Shown piece by piece: positions 27,122 through 39,014 of a stretch of 64,000 nt of DNA. The notes below the pieces were generated by a model. That model was not told the DNA's origin and made no database searches. It worked only from the letters and a program-made list of their open reading frames with translations. The stretch comes from Crambe crambe (Eukaryota > Porifera > Demospongiae > Poecilosclerida > Crambeidae). The stretch lies in assembly GCA_963924555.1 (NCBI GenBank), contig OZ004588.1, positions 7,592,484 through 7,656,483 of the forward strand, read 5' to 3'. Positions within the stretch are counted from its first letter, which is position 1; each line of letters starts with the position of its first letter. The position numbers were made by a program, and so were the translations under genes.

Positions 27122-28826
27122 ATGGTGATTGGACCTGTAGCAGTGCAAAGCAACCTTCCCAGGCCGCCATTCAGCAAAGAAGTTAAAAATGTGAGCTTAT
27201 CTAGCGAGCTTGTTTGCAACTAAATTGTGATATATATTTTTTACCGTGCAGAAGTTACCAGTTCAGGAAAATGTTGGTAACTTTGATGTGCCTAACAAAC
27301 AGCCTCTTCCAGGATACCCCGACTATGGAAACTTGCTTCCACCACCACCTAACAAATCTCTGACATCGCTGTCTCTCAAGTATCCAGAATTGTATTCTGT
27401 TCCCCTGTCTTCTAAGTATCCAGAGCTCTGCTCGTCTCCTGGCCAGTATGACTTGCCCCTTTTCCCGGTGGATACACCGAATACCATTCCTAATGTACCT
27501 ATCAACTTCAAGCAAGAGTCCCATTCTGAACAGGAACAGCCCACTGATAAAGCCATCAACAGTTCTAATTTTGACTTTCTATCATTTGGAGAAGCTGATT
27601 TCAGCTTGAGTTCTCTGCTTACACTTTCAACACCTGCCAATAAAGAAGTCGAGACTTCAAACTCCATTGGAGATGTACCTCTTGATCTCTTTGACTTGCA
27701 GCCCATGGACGATCTGGATATGCTAAATCCTCTTCCGAATGACTCCCAATTGCTTGATGGTATCCACTATTGGCATGGCCTTCACAAAGACTCTAAAGTC
27801 GACATGGTTGCTAAAGAACCCCAAGCCACCGTACATCCATACCCTTTCACGTACAATTTTCCATCAGTGGAACCAAAGAAGAGCCAAGAATCGTCAGTGG
27901 TTGATGTTCCCATGACATATGACAGTCCAATGCCTTACGATAACACTCTACTCTCTGGGAAGTTTGAGGCACTATCAGAGGCCAGCCCTGCCAGCAGTGT
28001 GTCTTCACCCATGATTGAAGACGCCCCTTTGGTTCACTCAAACACACCGGGCAATACAGAAAAGTGGCAGCAGGACCTTTTTGAGAAAACATTCAATCTT
28101 TCAGACATAGCAGGGGAATTCATGTTGCCTCCACCCAATAAGCGTCAAGAAGAATCCCCTTCTAGTGTCTACTATTGGCCCTTAGACCACAAACCTCAAG
28201 TTGTCCCTCTCATATCACCCAAACAAGAGGAGGAATCATCTCCCCCTGTGGCAAGCATGGAGTGTACTCAGAGCCCCATTCCAGAAAAGGTTCCTGAAGA
28301 AAGGGGGAAAATGTTGAAGAACAAATCAAAGCCTACCCTTCTATTTGGCAAAGATGAGGGTGAAATCATTGGTAAACTACTTGGTCCTAAACAAGGTGTG
28401 CGAAGTAAACCCATCACAAGAGATAAACTCGTTTCTATTCCCGTTGAAGAGTTTAACCAACTGCTAGAGCAAGCCCAACTGACAGAGATAGAAGTGGCCT
28501 TTATGAAAGAGTGGCGACGTCGAGGGAAGAATAAGGCTGCTGCTCAGATAGCTCGCAAGAGGAAGAGAGAGGAAGTGAGTGATTTAGATCAAGAAGTTCA
28601 GGCTATGCACCAACAGAAGGATGAACTACAGAAAGAGTACGATCGTTTGAGGTCCCTTATAGAATCTCTCAAAGAGAGGTGCACAACTGCTGAGGACAAA
28701 CTGTTTCAGAGGTACAACGAATCAGTCCTTGAACCAGTCTCACGCACTACACACCGCATCCATATTGTGGATGATGATCAACTGTTATTAATACCTCGGG
28801 TCAGTTCTAAGACCCACAATAACTAG
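27122..28826 (+). CDS. CNC/NFE2-like bZIP transcription factor
   Basis: Two exons (27122-27190 and 27252-28826) encode 547 residues. The C-terminus carries a CNC homology region (KLVSIPVEEFNQLLEQAQLTE) directly before the basic region (WRRRGKNKAAAQIARKRKREE, about residues 444-464). A leucine zipper follows, then the NFE2L-typical end LLLIPR. The N-terminal 400 residues are Pro/Ser/Asp-rich with acidic patches (DLFDLQPMDDLDML, FSLSSLL) typical of activation domains. I find no ETGE Keap1-binding motif. CNC factors pair with small Mafs on antioxidant-response elements. In the basic region the usual AAQNCR is AAQIAR, so the conserved Cys is Ala and the preceding Asn is Ile. This may alter redox sensitivity or specificity. 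It converges on NIFK. Confidence 0.85.
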
Positions 28827-28970
28827 AACCAAAGGGTTCGTTTCCCTCAGGATGTGTTGACCGACAATCATTTGTACCACACAGACAATTATTTGTACCA
28901 CATCCTTTATTTTAATTCATTTTTAGTTGTTCAGTCTGACCACATTTTGCTTAGTGTATAATGAGATTCA

Positions 28971-29764
28971 TCAACATTCTTGCGAAAACATGATATGTGA
29001 TGGTTTCCTGACAGCTGAAAAAGCCACCAAGTTTGCCTGATAGCCAGGGAAGTCATACTGGATCCCAAGATCAGCTAGTTTCTTTCTTTTCTTCTTCTCA
29101 TCACTTAATAACCTTTTAATTCTTGTCCTGCACTGGGAAGCCGTTCGACTCTATAACACAGAAGAAGAAAATTATCAGGCCGATTAAAAAACATGCCAAA
29201 TACCTTATTGTGTTGTTTCAATGCCCTGAGGTGACGAAAGGCAAGAGAAAATTCTCTTCGAAAGTATTTTCTGTGACTGAACATTCTTGGATGAACGTGA
29301 TTATGTTCTACAAACTGACCTGAAATGAAATAATCACTGCATGGAAAGAGTCGAAGCAAAGAAGACTCACATTTCAACAACTTGTTAAACATGATGTAGT
29401 TATTCATTGTTTGAGCTACGATCTTGGCAACTTCATCACAGGCAAACTCTACAAAGGCATAGCCTTTACTCCGTCCACTCTAATAATAAAATGAAATTCA
29501 GATGAATGGTGGTAGACCGGCACTTTCAACCATGATAGAATACCTACAAAGTCCAGATTTCAGACCAACCTTTTTATTCCTGGACACCCTCACTCTTTTG
29601 ATAGTACCAAACTGGGAAAAGTATCCAGTCAGTTCATTCTCATAAAAACCATGGGGTAGGTGACCAATATACACCACACCACTCTGCAGGGAAGATTCAT
29701 CTGCCCCATCCAAAACTTTACTCTTTTTAATCCTGCTCTTCGTTCTTTCCACCTTGTCTGACAT
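28971..29764 (-). CDS. NIFK: NIFK-like nucleolar RNA-binding protein
   Basis: Four exons (29764-29570, 29479-29371, 29319-29204, 29150-28971; 600 nt) encode 199 residues. One RRM is split across exons 1 and 2: RNP2 is VVYIGHLP and RNP1 is SKGYAFVEF, with [15 protein letters not shown] between. The downstream HPRMF and the C-terminal [13 protein letters not shown] are typical of NIFK/Nop15-type proteins, which act in 60S ribosome biogenesis. The Ki-67-binding tail of vertebrate NIFK is missing, so the protein resembles the shorter, probably ancestral form. I chose the Met at 29764 over an upstream one at 29776 because the sequence following it is highly charged, as in the family. Confidence 0.9.
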
Positions 29765-29933
29765 CTTAAAGTACAAATCTTCAAGCTAGCATGCACCTTT
29801 GCACGTGTTTGACTCTAATTAAAGCACACCCTACAAATGGAACAAGTTGTCATTATAATAAAATTATTTAAAAAAGATAATGGAAAATGGCTGGATTATT
29901 TGTGGATCGTTCTCCTCATATATTTCACCTCTG

Positions 29934-30266
29934 CTAGGAGCCACTAAATGAGTGAGAAATACAATCAGTTGTGGCACTTAACTGGCAAGAAACACTAGCT
30001 AGTACTCACACGATAATGTTGTTGATTGGTATATGGATGAGCTTCACAAAGAAACCTATGAATCCCATTATCACGAACCCCACCAGTGTGGCTAGAGCTA
30101 TCTTCTGAAACTCTGCAATTCATACAGGAAAGAACAGCTAGTATTCCTAGCTCCATTAATCAGCTAGCTAACCTTTGAGATCAGGCTTTGTACACCTCTT
30201 CACGAGCCTCATTGAGTCTTTTGAAAACTCCTTTAAAGGCTTAACATAAGTCATCACCTGTTCCAT
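29934..30266 (-). CDS. SEC61G: SEC61 gamma, ER translocon subunit
   Basis: Three exons (30266-30173, 30112-30010, 29943-29934; 207 nt) encode exactly 68 residues, the universal length of SEC61G. The start is [20 protein letters not shown], the single C-terminal membrane helix is [20 protein letters not shown], and the end is IIVGS (IIVGG in vertebrates). The last coding exon is only 10 nt, so naive ORF calling would end the protein at a TGA just inside the intron. It is a tail-anchored subunit of the Sec61 protein-conducting channel. It shares a 185-bp divergent interval with the myosin-SH2 gene. Confidence 0.95.
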
Positions 30267-30451
30267 CGCTTACAACTAAGAGAGCTGCCAGTCGACAATA
30301 ATCAATCATTGACTAGACTGTATACTGTATGTACTATTGCACGCGGTGCACGTGATGTGACGAATGTACAGTACAGCTCCAGCTGTACACAGTACATGTA
30401 CATCAGTCAGCTGCGCCAACTACACTGTGTACTGCCCAGAGCCATGATAGG

Positions 30452-32689
30452 ATGAATTTCTCTAGTGATCTTTGCACTCTCACTAATCTGACAGAGTCCA
30501 CACTATTGTCTAGTTTGGAGAATCGTTATAAAGATGGTTTGACCGAGGTACTATTAAACATTCAAGTCATCAATATAGCTACATGTGTTTGTCATTTCGA
30601 TAGAGTTATGTGGGAAGTGTGCTTCTGAGTCTGGGTCCTTGCAGCAAGATGACTGGGCCTCAGTTCCTTCCATCCTTTGCATCCTCTGTCTTGCGTTCAC
30701 TGGCTTTCTCTTGTCAAGATCAATCTATTTTGGTGAATGGTCATCATGAGAGTGGGACCACACAGCTGACTAGTGACCTCCTCTCTTCTCTCTTGCTGAA
30801 TCTAGACGACCAATTCAATCTCGGTCCTCTCATTGATGTTGGTACTGAGCTGCTAGATTTTATGATCCATACAGCACATGACCAGCGGAGTAGGGCTGTT
30901 GCTGTGACTACACTGGTGGTTACTCCCGAGAGTCTTGTGCTCAGGAGTGCTCAGTTCTCTAGTCTCTTATTAGATACTTGTGACCTTGATCAGTTTGAGG
31001 TAAGGGCTAGGGGTGTGTGTGGTATTATCTGTGATGGACAATTGTGTGGCCAATGCAGGTGTTTAGGCAAAGGAATGGGGTGAGATTGGTAGAGAAGTAC
31101 CTGACAAAGTTGGGTATGGGGACATCTGTGATTGGGGATGTGTGCTCAGTGCTAGCAATTATCAGTGATCTCTTGAATGGAGTTGGTATAACAAAAGCTC
31201 TTCATACTGTGAACATCAGTAATCTATCTTACATGGTATCCGAAATTTCCCTGGCACATTTGCTGTATGCTTACCTGGTCCAATGGATAGGTGAGTAGTT
31301 GACTTAGTGATAAGAGCAGAAATTAGTTTTTGCTCTACATAGTGAGCTGGTTAAATTCTGCTTGCCATGGAAGTTGTGATTCGAGTGAAAGTGGTCTGGT
31401 TTCCCTCATTCGTGCTCCGGACTATAGCACGGAAAGTGTTTCTTCTAGTGGTTTGTCCCTCTCTGATTTGATCACAGGATATGCTGGTGAAGTGCTTCAC
31501 AATATTTACTGTACAAGGTTATTCAATTGGGAACAGGTTAGTCTGGAATCCTAGCGTGGTTGAATGCATCCCTATTAAGGTAACCAATTCCTCAGCTCAT
31601 TATGGTACACTTAACTTACTATGATAGGAGCAGTACTTGGAGGAAGGACTGGAATGGGAGACGGTTGAAGTGGAGTTCAATCAGGGTCTGTTGAATACAT
31701 TCAACCAGGTCAGCCCTTTCTTTATTTATCTGAAGAGTGGGTAGAGTACAGTTGTACAGGACGGAGGATTGCTGGAAGTTTTGGGAGGGTCATCAGTAGA
31801 GGAGATGCGAAGTGGAATAGAGAGGTGTTGTGAACTTAGCAGTGACTCTTGTTTCATGGTCAAGAGAGGTGGATACAAGTTTTCTCTGGTCCATTTTTCT
31901 GGAGAGTGCGAGTATAGCATTCGTGAACATTGGTTGCATGCCAATACAGTCCACATGTGTGATGCTAGGCTGCGTTCACTGCTGCAGTCTTCCTCATCCA
32001 GTGTGCTGGTGGAAATGGCTCAGGTCAGGTGCCTTATAGTCATGTATATGCAGCTATTAAAGTCGACTTGTATGCTTTACAGAACATGGAGTATAGTGCT
32101 GATGTGCTACCGAACCTCGAGCAAGTGGAGTGCTGTAAACTTACTGAGAGAGCTAAATCTGCCATGAACACACTTTCTGACTTGATCACAACATCTCAAC
32201 CGCATTTTGTATTCAGCTTCAAGCCAGCTAAGGTGAGGTTTCGTATTGACACACACAAATAATTATTTTGTGTGTGGAAACAGGATAGGAGCAAAATGTT
32301 CAGTAGTGAACTCGTGCTAAGTCAACTGCAACTGTTGAAGATTTTTGACATTGCCCTTATTCAGTTGTGTGGGTACCCCATCCGGTTGAGACACTCAAAT
32401 TTCTTGAAGAACTATCAGATTTTGTGCATAGATAATAAGGCAAAACTCTTATCCAGCAAAGAAAAGTGCCATAATATTCTGGTTTCAGCTCGTCTTAAAG
32501 ACTGGTACATTGGTAATACCATGGTTAGTGCTGCTCTGTAGCTCCTGATACTAAGTTACTATGGCGTGTGTTTAGGTGCTGTTGAAGCCGTGGCACTTGA
32601 GTCAATTGGATGATGCTCTTGACCTCTTTCACCAATCTGCCAAGAAAGTCCAAAGAGGTGCAAAAATTATTGGCTTTTTAAAAATATAG

Positions 32690-32755
<66 letters not shown>

Positions 32756-34055
32756 AGCATTTAGACACAGTCTGCATAAAGGAAGGACTTTCGATACTGT
32801 TGAGTTTGACAACTTAATGATGTCATGGATGATTACCATCTCTCTATACTTTTAGACACTTTCCAAGAACTCCAGTCCACCATCACCTCCCCCTAGACCT
32901 AGCCACACACTCTCCGAGTCTCACATTACGAATTTGCCCCCTTCTTCACCAGCTCACCAAAATGAATCATTTATTCCTGTCAAGTCGCCTTCTCCCAATC
33001 CTCCTTCCCCTAGGCATAAAAAATTGAGCTGGAATAAAAAATATCCACCGACCAATTCTTCCAAACCGCGTCCACATTCTTCTAACCTACAAGTCGTAAA
33101 GTATGTACCACGATTAATTTCACTTATCACATTAAAATTTGATTGTTTAAAAAGGTGGTTTCAAGGAAAACTTTCTCGTGATAAGGCCGAAGAGCTTCTA
33201 AAGGCAGTTCAGTTTGATTGTTTCATGATCAGGGAATCTGAAAGCAGAGTTGGCGAGTATGCATTGTCTTTAAGACATGCAGGTCTAATAAAACATTTCA
33301 GAATCGATACGAAACAAGGTGTCCAGCCAAGATATGAGCTGTATGGTGCCAAAAGGTCCTTCTCCTCATTGGAAGTATTGGTCGAGTACTACAGTCATCA
33401 TTGTGTTTCTTCATGTGGTGAATTGTTACTTGTTGCATATTCAGCAGAAGTACAATTAATCAATGTTGTCAGATGTGAATGATTATTGTGACTTTTATCT
33501 ATAGAAACCCCTAACTCCAGTTCTTCCAAGAAGGCAACTATCCAGTATGCGTCGTCCTAAACCGTCCTTGATGGATGCTCCTGCTGATGGTATGTGTATA
33601 AAAGTGCTTTTATACGTACACTTTATTCTATCTGTAACTGTATTAGTAACTCGGAATAAGAGTGTTCCTTCTCTCTATGAGCCAAGAGGAGTTCAAGAGA
33701 ACAGTTCATATCAGACTTCACAAGAACTGTCTGCTGATGATTCAATAACATCTCTTAGGAGGAGATTGGAAGTGGAGGAGCGAATTGTTGAGGGTGCTCG
33801 AAGAATGGCTGAACTGCCATCAAGCAATCGACGAGAACGCCAGAAGAGGAAGCAAAGCTTACAAGAGTCAGTTATGGAAATCAATGTAATGAAAAGAAGA
33901 TTATTGTGTTTATTTTCAGAGCTCAAGCCAGACTTATGCGACTCAGGCAGCAATTTCATACTCTCAAGCAGCGCATGCTATTCATTGAGGCTTCCATGCA
34001 AAATACACTCCCACCTGCCTGTCCTGACTCTAGACCAGTCTAGTTCTAGTGTTCA
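30452..34055 (+). CDS. Degenerate (pseudo-ATPase) myosin motor fused to an SH2 domain
   Basis: About 14 exons (30452-30547, 30604-30999, 31059-31290, 31343-31536, 31628-31708, 31760-32023, 32083-32232, 32284-32523, 32576-32657, 32758-32798, 32856-33100, 33155-33449, 33505-33589, from 33647). The first 580 or so residues follow a myosin head in order: SYVGSVLLSLGP, a P-loop position, LLYAYLVQWIVSWLNS, EQYLEEGLEW, FSLVHFSGECEYSIREHWL, RLRSLLQSS, PHFVFSFKPAK, YPIRLRHSNFLKNYQIL and a converter (LLKPWHLSQLDDALDLF). The P-loop lysine is Thr (GHHESGTT, residues 78-85), switch I is HDQRSRAVAV and switch II is IRAPDY, so ATP hydrolysis looks impossible. A Pro-rich linker precedes an SH2 domain (KWFQGKLSRDKAEELL, FMIRES with the pTyr-binding Arg, KHFRI), then an Arg/Glu coiled coil. 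The last exons are uncertain; the stop could be near 33,987, 34,055 or 34,086. Confidence 0.8.
32694..32752. repeat. (TC)n microsatellite serving as a polypyrimidine tract
   Basis: About 29 uninterrupted TC units end 5 bp before an AG acceptor of the myosin-SH2 gene (exon at 32,758), so the array lies exactly where the splice polypyrimidine tract is expected. Confidence 0.85.
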
Positions 34056-34246
34056 CCATTATAATGTACTTCAAGAATATTTATGACGTAATTTGAGGAC
34101 GTGATGACGTCATGATGGGAGCCATTTTCATTTTGGATACACTAAAAAAACAAGTGTTTGAGTAGAGTTAGCTTCAAACCGAACCCTCTGTAAGAAGTAC
34201 GATAGTAAATGAAACCCTAGACACTTTGAGAAGAAAGGAGAAGAAA

Positions 34247-35994
34247 ATGTCCGATACAGACAAACCTTTTGTGTGTACCGTTCAAGGTTGTGGACAGGTG
34301 AGATTTGAATTCTAGCATAGCCTAGCCTTAGTCACCTTGCTTTATTGACAAGTTAGTAGTCGATTTAGATGAAAACTACTAGTGATTCTGAATTCGATTG
34401 CATTACATCACCACCCAAACTAGTTAATGGAGATTATGTCACCTCGAATGCAATTAGAGCTTACATCATCGTTCTTTTTTAGAGATTTGCCAATCATGAT
34501 CATTTGAGCACTCATCAGCAGAAGCACGAATTCTCTCTGAGATTTAGGCCAGGGGATACTCTTCTAGTGGGTAGGTATGAGCCTCAACTCCACTAGCATT
34601 ATTATCATGTGTGCTATTAGACCAGACACCTACCCCTACCCGCTTCCTTCGTAACTGTGAAGAGAGTGGGCTGTTTCAGGAGCTAGAAGATAATCCTTTT
34701 GATCAGGATTTTTCAAAGAGCAAAACCACAGTTACAGTTTCATCTGGCGAGTCTGATGGGAAGCGTAAGTCCACTCACTAGCTATCTATAATAATACTGT
34801 CCCCTCCTCCTTTGTAGATGGAGGTTCTTCGCTGGCCAACACTACCTCCACTGCCACCAGCAGCAATAGCACTAGCAGTGAAACGGGTGGCCCAAGTGTC
34901 GTATTGACAAATCTTCCCGCAGCAGCACCCGCTATCCCAGTGGCACCACCTGCTAATTTGGTGAATCCTGATAAGCCAATAGCCATGGCTACTGCTCCAG
35001 CTCATATCAGTACAGCGTCTGCACTAACAAAACAAAGGCTACTTCAGACCATTCAGATGAAAGAACAGCAGAAACTTTTGGAGCAGACATTGGCTCAACA
35101 GTTGGGACAGTCTCCAGAGATGTTGGCCCAAGCTTTAAAGAGTGTGATCCCTGTAAATCATCAACTAGTTAGCAGCCACAGCAATAATTATGGTAATGTT
35201 ATTGCTCACAGGTCTCTGAAGGTCCGAGTAACATTGGACAGCTAATGTCCAGCGACGGGGCCACCTTCATTACACCCACTGAAATACCAGCTCGAAGGTA
35301 TATGCCATGATGTTGCTCATTACGATGCTCATTATAATCTTGTGTACTCACTCTACCAGGAAACGTGGACGGAAACCAGATGACGAAGATCCAGAGATCA
35401 AGAGGCAACGGTTTTTAGAACGCAATCGTGCTGCAGCTAGTAGGTGTCGAGCAAAGAAAAAGCTGTGGGTAGACAGTTTGGAAGGAAAGTACAAGGAAGC
35501 AGAGATGGCCAACCAGAATTTGGTCCAGGAAGTTGCCATGTTACGCTCTGAAGTGCAGCAGTTGAAGTCTATTCTGATTGCTCACAAAGATTGCCCCTTG
35601 ATAGTTCACCAGAGCCAGACATTGGGAAATAGCAGTGGTATGTTGCAGTGGTGTGGTACGTACAAGCAGTAAATGACTGGACGACATGTACTTTACAGAG
35701 CAAAATGACAGTGAAGGTCGGGGAAGTTCAGGAGGTGGCATGACCCTCCTGTCTCAGCTTGCTGCCATGCCATCAATGTCTCCTCTGATAGCCAGTCCTG
35801 TGCCATCAGTTGGTAGTGTCGTCCCCAACATGCATAATACAACTTCCATTGTCATTACCAATGGCCTGACTCAACAACAAACGCCAGAGGTATGACACTC
35901 ACTCCTTGCCCCTATTCTTTAACACACACGAAACATGCAGGTTGTCAAAGACGTAGAAATATCTGCTGAAGCAGCACAGCCCACAGAACAATAA
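34247..35994 (+). CDS. ATF2: ATF2/ATF7/CREB5-type bZIP factor with N-terminal zinc finger
   Basis: Eight exons (34247-34297, 34483-34570, 34621-34764, 34818-35167, 35212-35297, 35360-35637, 35699-35889, 35941-35994; 1,242 nt) give 413 residues. A single C2H2 finger is at the start (FVCTVQGCGQRFANHDHLSTHQQKH). It is followed by the stress-kinase target motif DQTPTPTRFLRNCEE: in ATF2 these two TP sites are the JNK/p38 sites that activate transcription. The C-terminal basic region ERNRAAASRCRAKKK and zipper (SLEGKYKEAEMANQNLVQEV, LKSILIAHKDCP) match the ATF2 subfamily. The middle is Ser/Thr/Ala/Gln-rich. The donor of exon 4 could instead be at 35,153; both choices keep frame. It converges on XPNPEP1 with 49 bp between the stops. 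Confidence 0.95.
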
Positions 35995-36043
35995 ATCTTT
36001 ATCTCGTACGCATATACTCATGTACAGTAACATATAATGGTAG

Positions 36044-38879
36044 TCACTCAATGATCTTTGTTTCTTTCTGCAACCAGCAAACAACATCAGTTTTTCCACT
36101 GTCCTTCAAATATTTTCCTACCAGGTCCAAGCAAGTGGCATGGTAACAGTTTAGCCACTTGATCTGAAATAATACATTTATTTGAAAATTGATGTCATAA
36201 TATACTCGTGCAATGATACCTCTTTCTTTGTGAGTAGAGAAATATCAACCATCTTCAGTTGGATAGGAACCTACAATATAGATGGTGAATTACGGAGTTG
36301 GGTATTCCTGTGGGGCTCATAATCCTACCAGTGTCACGGGTTCCATTGTCAAGTATTCAAGACCATCATACTTGTACTTTGTTTCCGTCTTCTTGATCAA
36401 CTCCACATTTTCAATTCTAATGCCGAAAGAGCCGTCTTCATAGTACCCAGGCTCTGCAAAGGTTTCAAACAAAGTAGCGTAGTACCCAAGGTCTCGTGTA
36501 CATACCATCAGTGACGAACATGCCACTCTGGAAAGGTTTAGGGTATGGTCGCCCTTTTCCAATGCCATGAGGTCCTTCATGTACATTGAGAAAAGCTCCC
36601 ACGCCATGACCAGTTCCATGCTTGTAGTCCAGGCCGAAATCCCAGAGGGCATGGCGAGCCAAGCAGTCCAACTGATTCCCCATGGTCTTGGGAGGAAATT
36701 TGGCGGAACAAAGGGCAATGTGTCCTTTCAGTACCAATGTGAAACATTCCTGCATTATTAAGCACTAAAACTCTTGCTCGTCTAATACGTATCATGCATG
36801 GTTACTTTTTGCTTAGGTGAAGGTTGACCAAAGCTAACAGTTCTAGTAACATCTGTAGTGCCATCCAAATATTGGGCTCCTGAATCACACAGATATAGTT
36901 GGTCTGTTGAAAGAGTCCGTGCAGTGTCAGCTGTTGGACGATAGTGAATTATAGCTCCATTGGGGCCAGAGGAAGAGATGGTAGGAAAACTCAGAGACAC
37001 AAAATTAGGTAACTCTCTATAAAGGAATGCATATACAGAGGTAAATACTCTATGCCAAGCCACTAACTTTCTAATGCTCTCTAGACGGTCTGCCGCAGAT
37101 ACTTCATTCAGTCTTCCCTTTGGTACCTGAAAACATCAATAATACATCGATAAGAAAGTGTTTTAGAGCATTTTCACCTCCTTTTCTAGCCAACAAAGAT
37201 ATTCACAGAGAGCAGCAGAGTCTCGGATCTGTAGAATAGCAAATTAAAGTTCCAAGAAGAAAGAACATTTGACAATTGTTTACACACATGACACTCCCTC
37301 ATTCCCTGAATTTCTTTCTCATTCTTGACCCCCTTTAACAGCTGAATAGGGGAGAGCTGAGAACAGAGTCGTCCTTTAGGTACACACTGAACCAAAGCAT
37401 TTGAAGATTCCTTGCTTATCCAAATCTTGCCATCACTGTAAGTCTTCAACAATTGCTGGAGGTCAGAGGCTACTTGGGAATAAGGCAGAAGCTTAACACC
37501 TTGCAAATGGTCGATCAAGGAGGAGAAATTGATACGGTCTTGCGAGATGTAGAGTCTATGATTATGAAATGTAAGTGTAATAACTCGATAGAACGAATAT
37601 ACTCAATTCAACTGAACTAGGATAATGATACAGACTTAAATACACTCTGAAATAAAACCACGTGGAATGTATGCATACATAAATGATAATGTGACGTCGT
37701 AGTTTACACAGTGTTTACCCAAGGTCGTTACACAAAGAAGAACGAATGGTACGTATGGATATTCATACATTTGCATATGAGTCATCATCACTAGTGGGGC
37801 TCACCACAATTAAATAAGTATCTAACGAAATGAACCAACCTGATGTCATGCGTGGTGACTATTGCGTATGACATGACAACTGGATTGTAGTCTATGTCAG
37901 CTCCACGGATGTTAAATAGCCCTGGAACATGTCCCAAAAGAAGGTCAGTCAATATGAGACTTAGTGGTAACTTACATGCCACTTCATCCAGTGCTGTAAC
38001 AACCAATACAGACGCTTTGTTCCGATTCATTTCCTTTCGAACATCATCCACTTTATCCTGCCAAGTTCGACCTATTTCATTTAATTTTGATTATTCTGCT
38101 AAATAGCTATGGATGGATGTCTTCTGACCAGAGTATGTCAGTGCCAAAATCACGATGTCACTAGAGGGAGCAGGAGGTCGAAGAGAACCCCACACCTTAT
38201 CAACCAAATTCTCGTCCACACTCATTAGGATAGCACCACTACCTTCCTCCACTGCCTTCACAGTAGAAAGATAGCATCTTGAAAAAGGGCCCATTGCAAG
38301 CATACCTTGGAATACTTTATGAATGCATTATGGGACGTGATATTGGGGTCGAATCCAATCACTTTTCCTTTGGGAACAGACTCGGCTAGCCACTCTTCTA
38401 AAGACGGCACTCCCACATTACCTATATACGAGTGTTACGAGTCTTCCCAGATGAGTGGAACTTGGTTATAAATACCTTGTCGCATAAGAGTCCACACAGT
38501 TACGTCTAGTTCCTTAGAAGCCTGTAAATGGTAGCGGCCATCAGTCCAGAGCAGAGCTTGTTCTTGTGTTACTACTGCAACACCTGAAAGTAAGAAATGC
38601 TCTAACTACACCTCCATTCTCCTAAAAAGAAGAAAAAGAAGAAGAAGAAGAGGGGAAAAAAAGGACTTTGCACCTGCTGAACCAGTGAAACCACTGATAA
38701 ACTCTCTTCTCTTGTCACATGCCGCTATGTATTCACTCTAAAATACAAAACATACAGGTTACGTAGATATAATAACAAACACTTGCCTGGTGTGCATCAT
38801 CAGTAGGTATAATATATGCATCCAAAGTTGGTTCCCTTGACTGCATCAGTCGCCTTATTTCAAGTAAATGGCCACTCAT
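36044..38879 (-). CDS. XPNPEP1: Cytosolic Xaa-Pro aminopeptidase 1
   Basis: Many exons; the first is 38879-38787 (MSGHLLEIRRLM, AYIIPTDDAHQ) and the last 36163-36044. The creatinase-like N-terminal domains are present (SEYIAACDKRREFISGFTGSAG, ALLWTDGRYHLQA). In the pita-bread catalytic domain the metal-binding signatures are intact: LCDSGAQYLDGTTDVTRT (two Asp), HGTGHGVGAFLNVHEGP (His), and YYEDGSFGIRIENV (Glu), with a second Glu in the preceding exon junction. The enzyme is a manganese-dependent dimer releasing N-terminal residues before proline, for example from bradykinin-like peptides. The first intron seems to use a GC-AG donor (GCAAGT at 38,786). A long intron at about 37,560-37,830 holds nothing recognisable. 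A GAA-rich stretch lies at 38,627-38,652. Confidence 0.95.
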
Positions 38880-39014
38880 GACTGGGACCCTTACTCCAAC
38901 CACTAAGCTTATCCCAAATAATACGCACCAATGCCCATGGGCGTGCCTAGCGCCTATTAAATAATTATACTGACGGTTTCATACCAGAAACAGGTCTTGC
39001 CTAACCCAGTCGAG

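Noticed and set aside
34086-34246. A possible further exon between the myosin-SH2 and ATF2 genes
   Set aside because: No open frame with splice signals continues; it is probably the 3' UTR of one gene and the promoter of the next.
38997-39014. TTG at 38,997 as start of the phafin gene
   Set aside because: An ATG follows at 39,015 in frame with a typical N-terminus (MANFFKKK); a non-ATG start is unnecessary.
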